Position numbers and translations under genes: made by a program. The notes under the pieces are model-generated. The model saw nothing but the letters and a program-made list of their open reading frames with translations. It did not search any database and was not told where the DNA came from. From Sphingomonas sp. (GTDB taxonomy: Bacteria > Pseudomonadota > Alphaproteobacteria > Sphingomonadales > Sphingomonadaceae), in the NCBI GenBank assembly GCA_019247755.1, contig JAFBAM010000115.1, positions 1-14,106 on the forward strand: 14,106 nt of DNA, given 5' to 3'. Below are positions 1 through 7,217 of this stretch, in pieces; the first letter of the stretch is position 1; every line of letters begins with the position of its first letter.

Positions 1-2
1 TC

Positions 3-278
3 ATCCCGAACGACTGGACCTACGTCTTCCTGCTCGCGCTCGGCAGCCAGGTGATCGGCCAAGGCCTGCTCGTCTACGGCATCGGCCACGTTCCGCCGCT
101 GATCGTCGGACTGGTGCTGCTAACACAGCCGGCGATCTCGGCATTCGTCGGGTGGGTCGCCTATCGCGAGACGCTTCGGCCGATCGATTTCCTCGGCGCT
201 TTCGCGCTCGGAGCAGCGCTGGTGCTTGTGCGTTTGCCCGAGCGGGGCTTGCGAAGGATGGCCGACCAGCCCAGTTGA
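3..278 (+). CDS. EamA/DMT-family transporter, C-terminal part (5' end outside window)
   Basis: An open frame enters from the left edge and ends at TGA 276-278, giving the last 91 residues of a hydrophobic membrane protein. Three membrane segments can be seen: one around VFLLALGSQVIGQGLLVYG, one around LIVGLVLLTQPAISAFVGWV, and one around FLGAFALGAALVLVRL. The motif with a proline-rich loop, then QPAISAFVGWVAYRE and a final GAxLVLxG-like helix, is typical of the second EamA repeat of drug/metabolite transporters. Substrates of this family are diverse, so none is assigned. The stop lies only 5 nt before the COQ9-family start, so the two genes may be co-transcribed. The family call rests on the tail only. 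Confidence 0.75.
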   Translation: MPNDWTYVFLLALGSQVIGQGLLVYGIGHVPPLIVGLVLLTQPAISAFVGWVAYRETLRPIDFLGAFALGAALVLVRLPERGLRRMADQPS

Positions 279-283
279 GCGCG

Positions 284-931
284 ATGGAATCGCCGAGCCC
301 TCTCGAAAAATTACGCCGCCAGCTGGCGCTCGCGGTCGGTGAGAATGCGGTGTTCGATGGCTGGACCAAGGCCGCGGTCGATTCGGCGGCTGGACAGCTC
401 GGCATCGACCCCGTCCAGGCGCGGCTCGCCATGCCCAAGACGCAGGCGGGGATGATCGACACCTACATCCAGGAGGTCGACCGGGCGCTCGAGGCCTGGT
501 TCACGCCCAAGCGGCTTGAGAAGCTCAAGATCCGCGAGAGGATCCGCGGCCTCGTCTGGCGCCGGCTGGAGATCATGGGCCCCGCGCGCGAAGCCAACCG
601 CCGCGGCCTCGCCATTCTCGCCCTGCCGCAGAATCTGCCACTGGCGCTGCGGATCTCGTGGCGGAGCGCCGACCTGATGTGGCGCATCGCTGGCGACACC
701 AGCACCGACTTCAACCATTACACCAAGCGGATGACGCTCGGCGCGGTCTATGGGTCGACCCTGCTCGTCTGGCTCGACGACCAGAGCGAGGGCTGGGCCG
801 ACACCGCCGCTTTCCTCGACCGAAGAATCGACGACGTGATGAAGTTCGAGAAGATGAAGGTCGACTGGCGCGGGTCCGAGCATCTCAGCGTGTCGCGCTT
901 CCTTGGTAGGCTGCGCTACCCGCCACGATAG
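284..931 (+). CDS. COQ9 family protein (ubiquinone biosynthesis accessory protein)
   Basis: This 215-residue protein resembles the COQ9 family, lipid-binding TetR-fold proteins that in eukaryotes and alphaproteobacteria assist the hydroxylation steps of ubiquinone synthesis. The family hallmark is plain: residues 137-149 contain GDTSTDFNHYTKR, followed by a helix (TLGAVYGSTLLVWLDD) and a C-terminal acidic/aromatic helix (FLDRRIDDVMKFEKMK). The N-terminal half looks like the helix-turn-helix-like bundle of the family. I chose ATG 284 because it follows the upstream stop by 5 nt and gives a normal family length. A longer frame from 152 only overlaps the transporter. No clear Shine-Dalgarno sequence is seen, consistent with coupling to the upstream gene. 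It has no signal peptide, so it is cytosolic or membrane-peripheral. The family call is strong; the exact step in ubiquinone synthesis is inferred. Confidence 0.88.
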   Translation: MESPSPLEKLRRQLALAVGENAVFDGWTKAAVDSAAGQLGIDPVQARLAMPKTQAGMIDTYIQEVDRALEAWFTPKRLEKLKIRERIRGLVWRRLEIMGPAREANRRGLAILALPQNLPLALRISWRSADLMWRIAGDTSTDFNHYTKRMTLGAVYGSTLLVWLDDQSEGWADTAAFLDRRIDDVMKFEKMKVDWRGSEHLSVSRFLGRLRYPPR

Positions 932-993
932 GATTTGACGCGGCGCAAAGCGTCGCGAGCGCGGCTGTTCCAATTCACTTCACAGCCTGATCC

Positions 994-1012
994 GTTAATG
1001 ATAATCACTCGC
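994..1012 (+). promoter_or_regulatory. Fur box in front of feoA
   Basis: The 19-bp site at 994-1012 matches the classical Fur consensus (GATAATGATAATCATTATC) at 15 of 19 positions, including an unbroken central run TAATGATAATCA. It ends 4 nt before the feoA ATG and contains a -10-like GATAAT at 1000-1005. A repressor bound here would cover the -10 and the start region. It is inferred that feoAB is repressed when ferrous iron is plentiful. Confidence 0.75.
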
Positions 1013-1016
1013 AACA

Positions 1017-1283
1017 ATGAACGCGCCGCTCCAGCATGGCCCGACCAGCCTCGACCGCTTGCCCGTAGGAACGCGGGCACGTGTCACCAGCATCCGCTGG
1101 TCTTCGCTCGAAGAGAGCGAGTCATGCCGCCTTCGGCATTTCGGTTTCGATGAAGGGGTGACGGTCGAGCCACTCCACCTTGGCCCATTCGGCCGCGATC
1201 CGATCGCAATTCGCGTCGGTCGGATGACCGTGGCGATCCGCCGCAAGCATGCCGGCGCGATCCAGGTCCAGCCGATCCAGTGA
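1017..1283 (+). CDS. feoA: Ferrous iron transport protein A (FeoA)
   Basis: An 88-residue protein with the FeoA SH3-like fold pattern: an N-terminal LDRLPVGTRARVTSI strand, then ESCRLRHFGFDEGVTVEPLHLGPFGRDPIAIRVGRMTVAIRRKHAGAIQV. This matches the usual FeoA order of a leucine-rich start, an L-x-x-x-G-x-x-x-G-x-x-V turn and a final A-x-x-I-x-V strand. FeoA is a small cytosolic partner thought to support FeoB, which imports Fe(II) across the inner membrane. The start ATG 1017 has no Shine-Dalgarno sequence and sits right behind the Fur box, so the transcript may be nearly leaderless. The stop overlaps the FeoB start (GTGA, 1280-1283), which indicates translational coupling. Confidence 0.93.
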   Translation: MNAPLQHGPTSLDRLPVGTRARVTSIRWSSLEESESCRLRHFGFDEGVTVEPLHLGPFGRDPIAIRVGRMTVAIRRKHAGAIQVQPIQ

Positions 1284-3127
1284 ACCCGCTTCCGCTCGTC
1301 GCCGTCGCCGGCAGTCCCAATGCCGGCAAGAGCGCGTTGTTCAACGCGCTGACCGGGGCGCGGCAAAAAGTCGGCAATTATCCTGGGGTTACGGTTGAAC
1401 GACATTCGGGCCGTCTGACATTGGCCGACGGCCGCCCGGTCGAGATGGTCGACCTGCCCGGCGCCTACAGCCTCGATCCCGCGAGCCCGGACGAAGCTGT
1501 TACGCGTGACGTGCTGCTCGGCAAGCAGGCCGGCGAGCGCGAGCCCGACGCGCTGGTGATCGTGATCGACGCCTCGAACCTCGACAACCACCTGCGCTTC
1601 TGCCTGCAGCTGATCGAGCTCGGTCACCCGACCATCGTCGCACTGAACATGGTCGACCTAGCGAAGCGCGACGGGCTTGAGTTGTCGGCGGAAACGCTGG
1701 CGCGGGAGCTCGGCGTGCCGGTGATCGAGACCGTCGCGGTGCGCCGCCGCGGCATTGACGCGCTCCGTGCCGCGCTGGACGACATGCTCTCCGCGCCCTT
1801 CTGTGGCGTGCACCAGCGGGTGAAGAGCGACCTCATCCATCTCCAGCGCCGTGCTCGTGAGATTGCCACTGCGGCGGTCATCAGCGAGACCCCGGTCCAC
1901 CGCTGGACGCACCGGCTCGACTCCGTGCTGCTTCACCCAGTTTTAGGCCCGATCATCCTCGCACTCATCATGTTCGTGATGTTTCAGGCCGTATTTGCGT
2001 GGAGCGAGACGCCGAAGGGTTGGATTGAGGACGGCATCGCCGCCCTCTCGGCTCAGGTCAGCGGTGCGCTGCCCGCCGGGCTCCTTCGGTCGATGATTGT
2101 CGACGGTGCGATCGCGGGCGTCGGCGCCGTCATCACTTTCCTGCCCCAGATCCTGATCCTGTTTTTCTTCATCCTGCTGCTCGAAGGCACCGGCTACATG
2201 GTCCGCGCAGCTTTTCTGATGGACCGGCTGATGCATGGCGTCGGCTTGTCCGGCCGCGCCTTCATCCCTATGCTATCAAGCTTCGCCTGCGCGGTTCCCG
2301 GGATCATGGCGACCCGGACGATCGACGATCCGAAGGACCGGCTGACCACGATCCTCGTCGCCCCCCTGATGACCTGCTCGGCGCGACTTCCGGTCTACAC
2401 GTTGATCATCGCGGCCTTCATTCCGAATACCCGCCTGGTCTGGGGAGTGGGGCTGCAGGGCGTGGTGATGTTCGTGCTTTACGTCACTGGCATTTGCGGC
2501 GCGCTGCTCGCCGCGCTGGTGCTTCGGCGCGGCGTGCTGAAGGGGAGCGGCGGCGGCTTTATGATGGAGCTTCCAAAGTACCAGTGGCCGCCGCTTAAGG
2601 ACGTCGCGATCGGCATCCTGACGCGCGCCGAGATCTTCCTGAAGCGGGCGGGGACGATCATCCTGGGCACCACGATCATTCTCTGGGCGCTGGCGAGCGT
2701 TCCGCAGGCCGGCCCCGGGCAAAGACAGAGCGATGTCTCGATCGCAGGCAAGATCGGCCGCGGGATCGAGACTGTCGTCAGGCCCATCGGCTTCAACCAC
2801 GATATCAGCATGGCCTTGCTTCCGGCGATGGCCGCTCGCGAGGTCGCGGTCAGCGCCATTGCGACCGTCTATTCGATCGACTCGGCCGACGATGCCTCGG
2901 GCACCACCAAGCTCTCCGACCGGCTCCAACATCGCTGGACGCTTGCGACCGCCCTCGCCTTCCTTGCCTGGTTCGTATTCGCGCCGCAGTGCATCTCGAC
3001 CATCGCCGTGACCAGGCGCGAAACCAACGGCTGGAAGTGGCCGCTGTTCATGGTCTCCTACTTGTTTGTCTTGGCCTATGCCTTTGCTGGCCTAACTTAC
3101 TGGACTGCCGTCGCGCTGGGTTTATAG
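1280..3127 (+). CDS. feoB: Ferrous iron transporter FeoB
   Basis: A 615-residue protein with an N-terminal G domain and a polytopic membrane domain; FeoB is the main GTP-dependent Fe(II) importer of the inner membrane. G1 is GSPNAGKS (11-18), the switch I region is NYPGVTVE (33-40), G3 is DLPG (58-61) and G4 is NMVD (123-126). The membrane part starts near residue 215 and carries the two FeoB gate motifs: IPMLSSFACAVPGIMATRTI with Cys337, and LMTCSARLPVY with Cys366. A third conserved cysteine, Cys571, lies in FAPQCISTIAVTRRETNGWKWP. The start is GTG, overlapping the feoA stop by 4 nt. No feoC follows; the next gene is ssb. It is shorter than the 773-residue E. coli protein but within the range of alphaproteobacterial FeoB. 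All key motifs are intact. Confidence 0.96.
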   Translation: MNPLPLVAVAGSPNAGKSALFNALTGARQKVGNYPGVTVERHSGRLTLADGRPVEMVDLPGAYSLDPASPDEAVTRDVLLGKQAGEREPDALVIVIDASNLDNHLRFCLQLIELGHPTIVALNMVDLAKRDGLELSAETLARELGVPVIETVAVRRRGIDALRAALDDMLSAPFCGVHQRVKSDLIHLQRRAREIATAAVISETPVHRWTHRLDSVLLHPVLGPIILALIMFVMFQAVFAWSETPKGWIEDGIAALSAQVSGALPAGLLRSMIVDGAIAGVGAVITFLPQILILFFFILLLEGTGYMVRAAFLMDRLMHGVGLSGRAFIPMLSSFACAVPGIMATRTIDDPKDRLTTILVAPLMTCSARLPVYTLIIAAFIPNTRLVWGVGLQGVVMFVLYVTGICGALLAALVLRRGVLKGSGGGFMMELPKYQWPPLKDVAIGILTRAEIFLKRAGTIILGTTIILWALASVPQAGPGQRQSDVSIAGKIGRGIETVVRPIGFNHDISMALLPAMAAREVAVSAIATVYSIDSADDASGTTKLSDRLQHRWTLATALAFLAWFVFAPQCISTIAVTRRETNGWKWPLFMVSYLFVLAYAFAGLTYWTAVALGL

Positions 3128-3128
3128 C
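3101..3128 (+). promoter_or_regulatory. Possible ssb promoter inside the feoB 3' end
   Basis: TGGACT (3101-3106) and TATAGC (3123-3128) are separated by 16 bp, each matching the sigma-70 consensus at four of six positions. This would let ssb be expressed independently of iron-controlled feoAB. The match is weak and based on sequence only. Confidence 0.3.
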
Positions 3129-3155
3129 GTTCTTCCAAGCAGAGGAGAGCGTGAC

Positions 3156-3644
3156 ATGGCGGGTGTGAACAAGGTGATCCTGGTCGGCAATCTCGGCGCG
3201 GACCCGGAGGCCCGCTCGCTCAATAATGGCGGCGAAGTGGTCAACATCCGCGTGGCCACGTCGGAGAACTGGAAAGACCGCGACGGCAACCGCCAGGAGC
3301 GGACCGAGTGGCACAATGTCGTGATTTTCAACGAGAACCTGGGCCGGGTCGCGAAGAACTATTTGCGCAAGGGCTCGAAGGTCTATCTCGAAGGCCAGAT
3401 TCAGACCCGCAAATGGACGGACCAGTCGGGCAACGACCGCTACACGACCGAGATCGTGCTTCAGCGCTTCCGCGGTGAGCTGGTGCTGCTCGACAGCCGC
3501 GAAGGCGGTGGCGGTGGACGCGGCGCGTTCAACGAGGACTTTGGTGGCGGCGACGATTTCGGCGGTGGCGCTCCGGCGCGCACCCAGTCGCGCCCGCAAC
3601 CGGCAGCCTTCGACACCGATCTGGACGACGACGTCCCCTTCTAG
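3156..3644 (+). CDS. ssb: Single-stranded DNA-binding protein
   Basis: A 162-residue SSB that coats single-stranded DNA in replication, recombination and repair. The OB fold occupies about residues 1-112: it opens with MAGVNKVILVGNLGADPE, continues with VVNIRVATSENWKDRDGNRQ and TEWHNVVIFNENLGRVA, and includes YLRKGSKVYLEGQIQTRKW. A Gly/Asp-rich flexible linker follows (about 117-150). The acidic tip ends in DLDDDVPF, the docking site for partner proteins. A strong Shine-Dalgarno sequence GAGGAG (3142-3147) lies 8 nt before the ATG. The gene starts 28 nt after feoB, and its stop overlaps the stop of the convergent DUF177 gene in the palindrome CTAG (3641-3644). Confidence 0.97.
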   Translation: MAGVNKVILVGNLGADPEARSLNNGGEVVNIRVATSENWKDRDGNRQERTEWHNVVIFNENLGRVAKNYLRKGSKVYLEGQIQTRKWTDQSGNDRYTTEIVLQRFRGELVLLDSREGGGGGRGAFNEDFGGGDDFGGGAPARTQSRPQPAAFDTDLDDDVPF

Positions 3645-4159
3645 GGTTCGTCTTTCCTCAGCTTCGCCAGCACAGCGAACGGGCTTGACTGTTCCTCGCT
3701 CATGACGCCCGCTTCCTTGAGCGCGGCATCCGCGCCGGCGCCGCGCGGATAAGGGTCGAGGCTTAGCGCCAGCGTGTCGGCGATGGCGGCGCCGAGGTCG
3801 ATCTGAGCGCCGTCGTAGAAGACCACGTCGCAGTCCGATTCGCCGAGCTCGATCTCCTCTTCTGGCGCTACCGCGGCCGGTTCGGGCGTGAACAGCAGAG
3901 CGAACGGTTCGTCGACGTGCGCGGCAACCGGCTCGCCCGTGACGACGCAGCTTTGGTCTAGGGCGGCGACCAGTCTGCCCCTGGCGCGCACGATTTCACC
4001 GGTCCGTTCGATGCAGACATGGGCTTCGAGCCGGTGGAGCGACGACAGGCCGAATCGCCTGGCCACTGCACGGCGCTCATCCTCATCGGCGACGAGGTCG
4101 AGCCGCTCGCCATCGCGGATCTGGTCGAGGCGGAGCTGGTGGGCGAAGCGGTCGCTCAT
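3641..4159 (-). CDS. DUF177 (YceD-like) domain protein
   Basis: A 172-residue acidic protein of the DUF177/YceD family. The family core is visible: RLVAALDQSCVVTGEPVAAHVDEPFALLF (written here in overlapping memory of the Q-x-C-V-V-T-x-E-P-V motif), followed by an acidic stretch (PEEEIELGESDCDVV), then AQIDLGAAIADTLALSLDPYPR. Bacterial and plastid relatives act in 23S rRNA maturation and are often encoded before rpmF (ribosomal protein L32). No rpmF is present here. The start at 4159 overlaps the upstream chaperone stop as ATGA, so translation is probably coupled. The longer upstream reading lies entirely inside the chaperone gene and was rejected. The family assignment is good; the ribosomal role is by analogy. 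Confidence 0.85.
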   Translation of the reverse strand: MSDRFAHQLRLDQIRDGERLDLVADEDERRAVARRFGLSSLHRLEAHVCIERTGEIVRARGRLVAALDQSCVVTGEPVAAHVDEPFALLFTPEPAAVAPEEEIELGESDCDVVFYDGAQIDLGAAIADTLALSLDPYPRGAGADAALKEAGVMSEEQSSPFAVLAKLRKDEP

Positions 4160-4662
4160 GCGATTGTCCCTTGCTCGAGGTCGGCCAGCGACGCTTTGCC
4201 GGCCCGATCGGCGAAAGCCTTCAGCGCGGCAGCACTGTGTCCCAGTGCGTCTTCGTTCGCTTCCTCCTTGTAGAGGCTCTCGCAAGTTACTTCCGCCCAA
4301 TTCGAGTCGGTCGCTGATCGCCACAGCTCGGTCCGGTGCGCGAGCATTCCGACCAGTTTGCGGACCGTTCGGCCAAGCGTCGGATCGCCGAGCCCCAGCT
4401 CGCGATGCTCGCTCTCCATGACGTGGATGAACCGTTCGGTGAGCGCGACCGAAACACGGTCTCCCGCCTCGCCGTCGCGCTCGAGCCTGACAAGCACCAG
4501 CGCAATCATCGTCGCCAGCACGGCGAACCGCCCGTCGAGCGTATCGGGGACGCGGCCCTCAACATACCAGTGAGGCTTGCGCGCCTCGGCCGTCACCGCC
4601 TCGAACAGCGCCGCAGCGCCGGGCGTTTCAGCCGTTAATCCCCGGAACAGGAAACTCAGCAT
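4156..4662 (-). CDS. Ubiquinol-cytochrome c chaperone family protein (CBP3-like)
   Basis: A 168-residue protein of the ubiquinol-cytochrome c chaperone family, which in mitochondria (Cbp3) and alphaproteobacteria helps assemble cytochrome b of the respiratory bc1 complex. It starts MLSFLFRG; the family core includes ALFEAVTAEARKPHWYVEG, PDTLDGRFAVLATMIALVLV and ALTERFIHVMESEHRELGLGD. A later segment, DPTLGRTVRKLVGMLAHR, is also typical. ATG 4662 was chosen because upstream codons extend through the divergent bamE region and show no similarity. A -10-like TATAAA lies only about 8 nt upstream on the minus strand (4670-4675), so the mRNA may have almost no leader. Its stop overlaps the DUF177 start by 4 nt. 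Confidence 0.87.
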   Translation of the reverse strand: MLSFLFRGLTAETPGAAALFEAVTAEARKPHWYVEGRVPDTLDGRFAVLATMIALVLVRLERDGEAGDRVSVALTERFIHVMESEHRELGLGDPTLGRTVRKLVGMLAHRTELWRSATDSNWAEVTCESLYKEEANEDALGHSAAALKAFADRAGKASLADLEQGTIA

Positions 4663-4782
4663 AGGTCTCTTTATAGTCTCAACATGCGGCTTGCGGGCGC
4701 ATAAGCTTGCCCGCTTAGTGCCTCCCGCATATTGAGGCGCGTGAAGCCGCAGGCAAGGCGGCAATCCTTTCATGAAGGTTCG

Positions 4783-5253
4783 ATGCGAATGAAGCTTGCG
4801 GTGTTCAAGGTGGCGGCCCTCGCGGCGGCGGTAATGCTCGCGGGTTGCTCGCAGATTCGCCAGCACAAGGGCGTAGTCCTCGACCCGCAGGTCGCGACCG
4901 CGATCCAGCCGGGCGTCGATAACAAGGATTCGGTCGAAAAGGCGCTCGGCCGTCCCAGCTTCGTCGGCCAGTTCACCCCGAACGACTGGTATTACGTCTC
5001 CCGCGACGTGAACCAGGTCGCCTTCCGCAACCCGAAGGTCACCAAGCAGACGGTGATGATCGTCCGCTTCGACCAGAAGGGGAACGTCGCCTCGGTGCAG
5101 CAGACCGGCCGCGAACTGGTGATGAACATTGGTCCCTACGGCAAGAAGACCCCGACACTTGGCCGCAAGCGCAGCTTCTTCGAGGAGCTTTTCGGCAATA
5201 TCGGCACGGTCGGCGCTCCGGGCCTCCCGGGCCAGAACCAGCCCGGGCAATAG
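4783..5253 (+). CDS. bamE: Outer membrane protein assembly factor BamE (SmpA/OmlA lipoprotein)
   Basis: A 156-residue lipoprotein of the BAM complex, which folds beta-barrel proteins into the outer membrane. The signal peptide MRMKLAVFKVAALAAAVML is followed by the lipobox LAGC with Cys22. The SmpA/OmlA domain shows GVDNKDSVEKALGRPSFVG, NDWYYVSRDV and a terminal strand VMIVRFDQKGNVASVQQTG. The C-terminal tail is rich in Gly, Pro and Gln. Two starts are possible: ATG 4783 (4 nt after the GAAGG motif at 4774-4778) or ATG 4789 (10 nt after it). They differ by only two residues. It is divergent from the bc1 chaperone across about 120 bp. This bamE/chaperone/DUF177 arrangement is common in alphaproteobacteria. 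Confidence 0.92.
   Translation: MRMKLAVFKVAALAAAVMLAGCSQIRQHKGVVLDPQVATAIQPGVDNKDSVEKALGRPSFVGQFTPNDWYYVSRDVNQVAFRNPKVTKQTVMIVRFDQKGNVASVQQTGRELVMNIGPYGKKTPTLGRKRSFFEELFGNIGTVGAPGLPGQNQPGQ
5226..5247 (+). other. Hairpin within the last codons of bamE
   Basis: CCCGGGC (5226-5232) pairs perfectly with GCCCGGG (5241-5247) across an 8-nt loop, 3 nt before the bamE stop. No T tract follows, so it may slow transcription or protect the 3' end rather than act as a true intrinsic terminator. It could also be a by-product of the Pro-Gly codons. Confidence 0.35.
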
Positions 5254-5295
5254 CTCCAGCTTCCGCACGGCCGTTCTTTATCCTAAGCCGGGCGC

Positions 5296-6063
5296 ATGAC
5301 CGCGACGCCCGCCGGCATGACCTATGCCGACTATCTGAAGCTCGACCAGCTCCTGTCGGCGCAGCAGCCGTTGTCGGATCTCCACGACGAGATGCTGTTC
5401 ATCGTCATCCACCAGACCAAAGAGCTGTGGATGAAGGAGCTGCTGCACGAGCTCCGCCTCGCGATCTCGCTGGTCGAGGCCGACCGCTTCGCCGAAGCCT
5501 TCAAGGCCATGTCGCGGATCAGCCGCATCCAGGCGGTCATGACTCTGTCGTGGGACGTCCTCTCGACACTGACGCCGGTCGATTATCTGAAGTTCCGCGA
5601 CGTGCTCGGGACGTCCTCTGGCTTCCAGTCCGAGCAGTTCCGCGAGATCGAATTTCGCCTCGGTCTGAAGGAGCCCAACTTCGTCAACCACTATGACGAG
5701 GGCAGTCGTGAACGGGCCGCGCTCGAAGCGGCGCTGAACGCGCCGAGCCTCCGCGAAGCCTCGCAAGCTGCGCTGGAGCGAGCGGGGTTCGATCTCGGCG
5801 ACCGCTCGGTTGAAGCGCTCGCCCGGGCCTGGCTGGAGGTGTACCGCGACGCCGAACGCTGGTTCCAGCTGTACGAGCTCGCAGAAGAGCTGGTCGACAT
5901 CGACGATGCGCTTGCCGCCTGGCGCCACAAGCATGTGCTGACGGTCGAGCGGATCATTGGCAACAAGCAGGGGACGGGTGGGTCGGCCGGCGCGCCCTAC
6001 CTCCGCAAGACGCTGGAAAAGCGTGTCTTTCCGGAGCTTTGGGCGCTGAGGACCGATCTCTGA
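5296..6063 (+). CDS. kynA: Tryptophan 2,3-dioxygenase
   Basis: A 255-residue heme enzyme that opens the indole ring of L-tryptophan to N-formylkynurenine, the first step of the kynurenine pathway. It begins with TYADYLKLDQLL and has the helix FIVIHQTKELWMKELLHEL. His39 corresponds to active-site His55 of the Xanthomonas enzyme. Tyr97 and Arg101 (DYLKFRDVLGTSSGFQS) have the same spacing as its substrate-binding Tyr113 and Arg117. The proximal heme ligand is His213 in WRHKHVLTVERIIG, followed by the conserved KQGTGGSAG and YLRK segments and the C-terminal FPELWALRTDL. Family members are often slightly longer. No strong Shine-Dalgarno sequence precedes ATG 5296, and ATG 5317 is an alternative. 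It leads a tight three-gene unit. Confidence 0.96.
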   Translation: MTATPAGMTYADYLKLDQLLSAQQPLSDLHDEMLFIVIHQTKELWMKELLHELRLAISLVEADRFAEAFKAMSRISRIQAVMTLSWDVLSTLTPVDYLKFRDVLGTSSGFQSEQFREIEFRLGLKEPNFVNHYDEGSRERAALEAALNAPSLREASQAALERAGFDLGDRSVEALARAWLEVYRDAERWFQLYELAEELVDIDDALAAWRHKHVLTVERIIGNKQGTGGSAGAPYLRKTLEKRVFPELWALRTDL

Positions 6064-7217
6064 GTTTCAAGCCGCTCTTTACCCGGAGCCTCGGCGCCGA
6101 CCCCGAGCGGCTGCATTTCGCTGCGCACAGCCATCACCTCTGGCCGGATGCGAGCTTCGAAGGGCACATGGAAGCGTGGAACGACGCGGCCCGCCTCGCC
6201 GACCGCAAATGGGACAAGGTGATGGGCGAGGTGTGGCCCGAGGCGCAGGCCGAGGTCGCGTCCGAACTTGGCACGGATCAGCCGGATGCGATCGTCTTCG
6301 CACCCAACACGCACGACTTCCTGTTGCGCCTCATGGCTGCGAACTCGGAAACTTGGCCGATCCGGGTGCTCACAAGCGACGGCGAATTCCACAGCGCCCG
6401 TCGTCAGTTCGCGCGCTGGGAGGAATCGGGCGCCGCCGTCTTCGAGCGCATTCCTGCTGAGCCATTCGACACCTTCTCGACCCGCTTCCTTGAGGCTGCC
6501 CGATCCGGCGACCATGGCTTCATCTTCGTCAGCCAGGTGATGTACGGCAGCGGCTCGGTCTTCGATCTGGTCAAGGAACTGGCTGCGCTTGCGAAACCGG
6601 AAGGACCCTGGGTCGTCATCGACGGCTATCATGCGTTCATGGCGATCGATCGCCCATTCGCCGGACAAGCTGCGGGTTCGGCTTTCTACCTCGGCGGCGG
6701 CTACAAATATGCGATGTCGGGCGAAGGCTGCGCCTTCATGCACGCGCCGCGCGGCTACGGGCCACGCCCGCGGGTCACCGGCTGGTTCGCTGAGTTCGAA
6801 GACCTGACTTTGCCACCGGGCAGCGTCGGCTATGCCAAGGACGCTACGCGCTTCCTCGGCGCAACCTTCGATCCATCCGCACTCTATCGCTTTACGGCGG
6901 TGAGGCGCGCGCTGGCAGAGAACGGCCTGACGACCGCACGCATCTCGGCCCATTGCGAGGCGCTTCAACAGCAACTGCTCGAGGCCCTGCCCCGAACGCC
7001 GCTTGCGGACGCCGAGCTACTGAACCCGCTCGACGGCGGCCCGCACGCCCGCTTCCTCGCCTTCCGATCGCCCGATGCCCAGCGATGGTACTCCGACCTC
7101 AAGGCGCGGAACTGCATCACCGACGTCCGCGGCGACGTGTTGCGCGTCGGCTTTGGCATCTACCAGGACGAGAGCGACCTCGACCGGCTCGTCGAACTGC
7201 TGGGGGAACTTGCGTGA
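6039..7217 (+). CDS. Kynureninase-like class V aminotransferase-fold PLP enzyme
   Basis: A 392-residue fold-type I PLP-dependent enzyme. The N-terminal motif LHFAAHSHHLWPD and the segment APNTHDFLLRL are typical of a kynureninase-related class V group. DGYHAF (about residues 196-201) supplies the Asp that pairs with the cofactor. GGGYKYAMSGEG holds the presumed Schiff-base Lys223 (counted from TTG 6039). It lacks the LDGNSLG signature near the N-terminus of classical kynureninases, so the substrate is not certain. Its place directly after kynA suggests it acts on kynurenine or a derivative, perhaps giving anthranilate and alanine. No ATG suits the N-terminus. TTG 6039 overlaps kynA by 25 nt. 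CTG 6060 has a better-spaced GAGGA (7 nt) and would give the natural-looking start MSFKPLF. Confidence 0.8.
   Translation: MGAEDRSLSFKPLFTRSLGADPERLHFAAHSHHLWPDASFEGHMEAWNDAARLADRKWDKVMGEVWPEAQAEVASELGTDQPDAIVFAPNTHDFLLRLMAANSETWPIRVLTSDGEFHSARRQFARWEESGAAVFERIPAEPFDTFSTRFLEAARSGDHGFIFVSQVMYGSGSVFDLVKELAALAKPEGPWVVIDGYHAFMAIDRPFAGQAAGSAFYLGGGYKYAMSGEGCAFMHAPRGYGPRPRVTGWFAEFEDLTLPPGSVGYAKDATRFLGATFDPSALYRFTAVRRALAENGLTTARISAHCEALQQQLLEALPRTPLADAELLNPLDGGPHARFLAFRSPDAQRWYSDLKARNCITDVRGDVLRVGFGIYQDESDLDRLVELLGELA

Noticed and set aside
937..954. A short hairpin after the COQ9-family gene (GACGC/GCGTC) as a terminator
   Set aside because: The stem has only 5 bp and no T tract follows, so it is not convincing in such GC-rich DNA.
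4693..4714. An inverted repeat GCGGGC/GCCCGC between the chaperone gene and bamE as an operator
   Set aside because: A 6-bp GC-only repeat is expected by chance here, and no known regulator consensus fits.
4156..5268. A 370-codon minus-strand frame spanning bamE and the bc1 chaperone
   Set aside because: Only its last 168 residues match a family; the rest is the antisense of bamE. The real start is ATG 4662.
5997..6974. A 325-codon minus-strand frame opposite the PLP enzyme
   Set aside because: The protein on the plus strand has clear motifs throughout, and this frame is a high-GC antisense shadow without recognisable domains.
6953..7213. An N-terminal extension of the MFS transporter
   Set aside because: The extra residues are Arg/Pro-rich, overlap the PLP enzyme and precede a normal transporter start at GTG 7214.
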